A stretch of DNA of 7,012 bases from Thermodesulfobacteriota bacterium (GTDB lineage Bacteria > Desulfobacterota > SM23-61), in NCBI GenBank assembly GCA_030018715.1, contig JASEHN010000155.1:1-7012 (forward strand). Direction: 5' to 3'. Under the pieces are notes generated by a model. It was given only the letters and a program-made list of their open reading frames with translations, did no database searches and was not told where the DNA came from. Shown here one piece after another: positions 4,842 to 7,012 of this stretch; the first letter of the stretch is position 1; each line of letters starts with the position of its first letter. The translations under genes were made by a program, and so were the position numbers.

Positions 4842-6572
4842 ATGACCCAGGAAAAGAAACAGAAAAGCAGTAAGATTCGTCAGGACTGGATTCAATTGGA
4901 CGCCCTTTGTTGCGGGATGGATTGGGACGAGGCGGACTTGAGCAAGCCGCAGATCCTTGTTGAAGACGTATTCGGCAGCAGCCATCCAGGGAGCATCCAT
5001 CTGGACCGCCTGGCCCAAGAGGTTTCCATCGGAGTCTTTCAGGAAGGAGGAAAACCAGCGAGTTTCCATGGCACCGACATTTGCGATGGCTGGGCCATGC
5101 TCCATAGCGGGATGAATTACAGTCTTCCCTCCAGGGAAACTCTCTGTGACCTGGTGGAGATCCATGGCCGGATCATTCCCTGGGATGGATTGGTGGTCAT
5201 TTCCTCCTGCGACAAATCCGTTCCCGCCCATCTCATGGCAGTGGCCCGCCTGAATATCCCGGCCATTCATTTCCCCGGGGGAACTAACCGCGTTGGCCCC
5301 AACATGTCCCATAGCCTACTGGTCGGGGAAACCGCTACCCGGATGCGGCGGGGAGAAGACGTCTCCCGGGAAGTCCGGGATTATAAACTTTCCGCCTGCC
5401 CGGGGGCCGGGGCCTGCCAGTTCATGGGAACGGCCAGTACCATGCAGTGCATGTCGGAAGCGCTGGGCATAGCGCTGCCTGGGACAGCTCTCATTCCGGC
5501 CAGCCTTGCGGAAATCGGGCGACTGGCGCGTCAGGCCGGCCGGCAAATCATGGAACTCAGTAGAAAGGGAATCCGGCCCGCGGACATCCTGACGCCGGCA
5601 GCCTTTGAAAATGCCATGAAGGTCCATGCGGCCATCAGCGGTTCAACTAATGCCCTCCTGCACCTGCCGGCCATAGCCCATGAGTTAGGGATCAAGATCG
5701 ATGCCGAGCGCTTTGACCGCCTGAACCGGGAGATCCCCTATCTGGCCAATGTTCAGCCATCAGGGGTCTATTTGGCCGAGCTTTTCTGGTATGCCGGGGG
5801 GGTTCCCCGGGTGCAGATGGAACTCCGGGATTTCCTGGATCTGAAAGTCCTGACAGTAACCGGCAAAACCCTCGAAGAAAATCTTGGACATCTGGAAGAA
5901 GAAGGTTTCTTCCGGAGAGGAGAGGGATATTTAGCCAATTTTAAACTGCATAGAGAAGAAGTCATTCGCCAGGCCAAAGATAGCAAGGGATGGGGTTCCA
6001 TCGCCGTCCTCAAAGGGAATATCGCCCCGGAAGGAGCGGTGGTCAAGTATGCCGCCGTGTCTCCGGAAATGTTAATCCATGAAGGACCGGCACGGGTGTT
6101 CAACCGGGAAGAAGAAGCCCTGCAAGCCATTCTTCAGGGAAAAATTAAACCGGGTTCGGTGATCGTCATCCGCTATGAAGGCCCGCGGGGAAGCGGTATG
6201 CCGGAAATTTTGGCTACCACGGAAGCGCTGGTTACTAATCCGGATTTGCACAATACAGCCATTATAACGGACGGAAGGTTTTCAGGAGCCACGCGAGGGC
6301 CCTGCATCGGCCATGTATCCCCCGAAGCGGCCAGGGGCGGCCCGATTGCCGTGGTGGAGGATGGAGATTGGATTCAGATTGATATTCCCAACCGGGTTCT
6401 TTCCGTTGTAGGATGCGGGGGCAAGCAAATGGGATCCCAGGCCGTCGAAAGCATACTGACCGAGCGACTAAAAAGATGGCAACCGCCAATCTTGCAACAT
6501 CCTCAAGGACTCCTCAGGCGTTACTCCCGGCAGGCCGAATCGGCCATGAAGGGCGCATACCTGATGGATTAA
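4842..6572 (+). CDS. IlvD/EDD-family dehydratase (dihydroxy-acid dehydratase-like)
   Basis: This 576-residue protein is the usual length for the iron-sulfur dehydratase family, which converts 2,3-dihydroxy acids to 2-oxo acids by removing water (branched-chain amino-acid synthesis for IlvD, sugar-acid breakdown for relatives). Visible family features: CDGWAMLHSGMNYSLPSRE (~81-99, Asp82 a likely metal ligand), SSCDKSVP with Cys123, Asp124 and Lys125, GAGACQFMGTASTMQCMSEALG (cluster Cys192), ISGSTNALLHL (~265-275), GSGMPEI with Glu455, and the near-invariant TDGRFSGATRG with predicted catalytic Ser481, then CIGHVSPEAARGGPIA. The N-terminal block is odd: where IlvD has VxNSxxxxxPGHxHL, this protein has EDVFGSSHPGSIHL (~41-54), without the Cys found in [2Fe-2S] members at this site. 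No ilvB, ilvC or leu genes are adjacent, so it may be a catabolic or specialised paralog. The family is certain; the substrate is not, so no gene symbol is given. A compound-repeat module begins 16 bases after the stop. Confidence 0.93.
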   Translation: MTQEKKQKSSKIRQDWIQLDALCCGMDWDEADLSKPQILVEDVFGSSHPGSIHLDRLAQEVSIGVFQEGGKPASFHGTDICDGWAMLHSGMNYSLPSRETLCDLVEIHGRIIPWDGLVVISSCDKSVPAHLMAVARLNIPAIHFPGGTNRVGPNMSHSLLVGETATRMRRGEDVSREVRDYKLSACPGAGACQFMGTASTMQCMSEALGIALPGTALIPASLAEIGRLARQAGRQIMELSRKGIRPADILTPAAFENAMKVHAAISGSTNALLHLPAIAHELGIKIDAERFDRLNREIPYLANVQPSGVYLAELFWYAGGVPRVQMELRDFLDLKVLTVTGKTLEENLGHLEEEGFFRRGEGYLANFKLHREEVIRQAKDSKGWGSIAVLKGNIAPEGAVVKYAAVSPEMLIHEGPARVFNREEEALQAILQGKIKPGSVIVIRYEGPRGSGMPEILATTEALVTNPDLHNTAIITDGRFSGATRGPCIGHVSPEAARGGPIAVVEDGDWIQIDIPNRVLSVVGCGGKQMGSQAVESILTERLKRWQPPILQHPQGLLRRYSRQAESAMKGAYLMD

Positions 6573-6588
6573 GGTCCTGAAAATCCTT

Positions 6589-6623
6589 TTAAATTAGCCA
6601 CAGAGGGCACAGAGATCACAGAG
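6589..6623 (+). repeat. Compound repeat, module A alone
   Basis: These 35 bases start with TTAAATTAGCC and carry three CACAGAG-type heptamers at a 9-bp period. They differ by one base each from module A at 977-1011 (complement) and 4251-4285. Modules B and C do not follow in this orientation. The unit begins 16 bases after the dehydratase stop codon. Confidence 0.85.
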
Positions 6624-6734
6624 CTATAACCAATATTTTAGAAAAAAAACGACTTAGAGCACTGATGAGCGCAAATAAATCAAGATAAAAATCCTTACCA
6701 AATTTTTCAGAATTTGAACGTTAGTAGTCAAATT

Positions 6735-6793
6735 GTAGGGGCAACCATCCGTAGTTGCCCATTTTACGGGCGGCCACAGAGGACCACCCATAC
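6735..6793. repeat. Tandem double-hairpin intergenic repeat
   Basis: The first hairpin pairs GGGCAAC with GTTGCCC over the 8-base loop CATCCGTA (about 6739-6760). The second pairs GGGCGGCC (6768-6775) with GACCACCC (6782-6789), with two mismatches. The ends GTAGGGG and CACCCATAC are roughly complementary. GTAGGGGC...GCCC...GGGCGGCC...CCC units are, from memory, a widespread class of environmental-genome intergenic repeat. The first hairpin could also act as a weak terminator for the dehydratase gene, since ATTTTAC follows it. Confidence 0.6.
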
Positions 6794-6837
6794 GTTTTTT
6801 AACAAAATTTAGAGATTTTGCACGTTAGTAGGAAGGA

Positions 6838-6974
6838 GTTTTTAAAAACATGATTAAGAAAAAGTAATGGATCATTTTAGACACTTTTAGCACTTGACAC
6901 GTATTCTTCACTTTTTTTTTAATCATGGTTTTAAAACTCTGTGATCTCTGTACTACTAAAGTTGTAACACTTTA
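6838..6974. repeat. Rearranged compound-repeat copy (head-to-head module B fragments, truncated A)
   Basis: 6838-6868 matches the start of module B in plus orientation (ACATGATTAAGAAAAAGTAA). It is joined to 6870-6950, which matches modules B and A in minus orientation, with about ten inserted bases near 6882-6891. The stretch 6920-6950 is identical to 960-990. Module A is cut after ATCTCTGT and replaced by ACTAAAGTTGTA, a piece of module C in plus orientation, forming a CTAAAGT/ACTTTAG hairpin (6955-6961 with 6968-6974). The two B fragments make an imperfect inverted repeat (6847-6865 with 6910-6930). Confidence 0.75.
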
Positions 6975-7012
6975 GCTCTTTGAAAAAAGGTGTGTTGTAA
7001 AGGCCAAGGGAT

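Larger units (their letters stand above)
6573..7012. other. 440-bp gene-free region built of repeat fragments
   Basis: No credible reading frame is present. Most of the region is accounted for by module A at 6589-6623, a tandem-hairpin repeat at 6735-6793, and a rearranged compound-repeat copy at 6838-6974. Between them, 6656-6692 weakly resembles the left arm of the palindrome at 783-861, and the phrase ACGTTAGTAG occurs twice (6718-6727 and 6822-6831 with one mismatch at the end). Confidence 0.65.

Overview
The window looks like a chromosomal segment of a mid-GC anaerobic bacterium, most likely a Desulfobacterota (deltaproteobacterial) member of the Syntrophus/Desulfobacterales sort. This is inferred from the style of the acyl-CoA ligase, from the dispersed CACAGAG-type repeats, and from a degraded REP-associated transposase of a type I associate with those genomes. 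There is no rRNA, tRNA or marker protein to confirm it. Every gene here is an orphan: no operon is visible.

Layout. (1) 2-373: GC-rich 3' end of a plus-strand gene with a charged, probably coiled-coil segment and a conserved-looking C-terminus; tentatively the tail of a SWIM zinc-finger-associated protein. (2) 383-680: a 298-bp mobile-element remnant bounded by perfect 9-bp inverted repeats. On the minus strand it carries the frameshifted C-terminal end of a RAYT/IS200-like transposase. (3) 681-1011: repeat-rich spacer with two 22-bp direct repeats around an imperfect palindrome, then a 146-bp compound repeat. (4) 1003-2613, minus: intact AMP-forming acyl-CoA ligase. (5) 3014-4207, minus: intact AAA_14/DUF4143 ATPase. 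(6) 4251-4387: a second near-full copy of the compound repeat, inverted relative to the first, so the two minus-strand genes are bracketed by inverted repeats. (7) 4388-4841: 450-base leader with a candidate promoter and mutually exclusive stems. (8) 4842-6572, plus: IlvD/EDD-family dehydratase with a divergent N-terminal active-site region. (9) 6573-7012: no gene; further repeat copies, a double-hairpin repeat and a rearranged head-to-head fusion of the compound repeat.

Functionally, the ligase activates a carboxylic acid as its CoA thioester and the dehydratase removes water from a 2,3-dihydroxy acid. The ATPase belongs to a family with an AAA module and a nuclease-like C-terminal fold whose role is poorly defined. 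Nothing in the sequence ties the three into one pathway. The strongest non-genic signals are the repeat architecture between genes and the decayed transposase. I did not find a convincing new multi-gene system.
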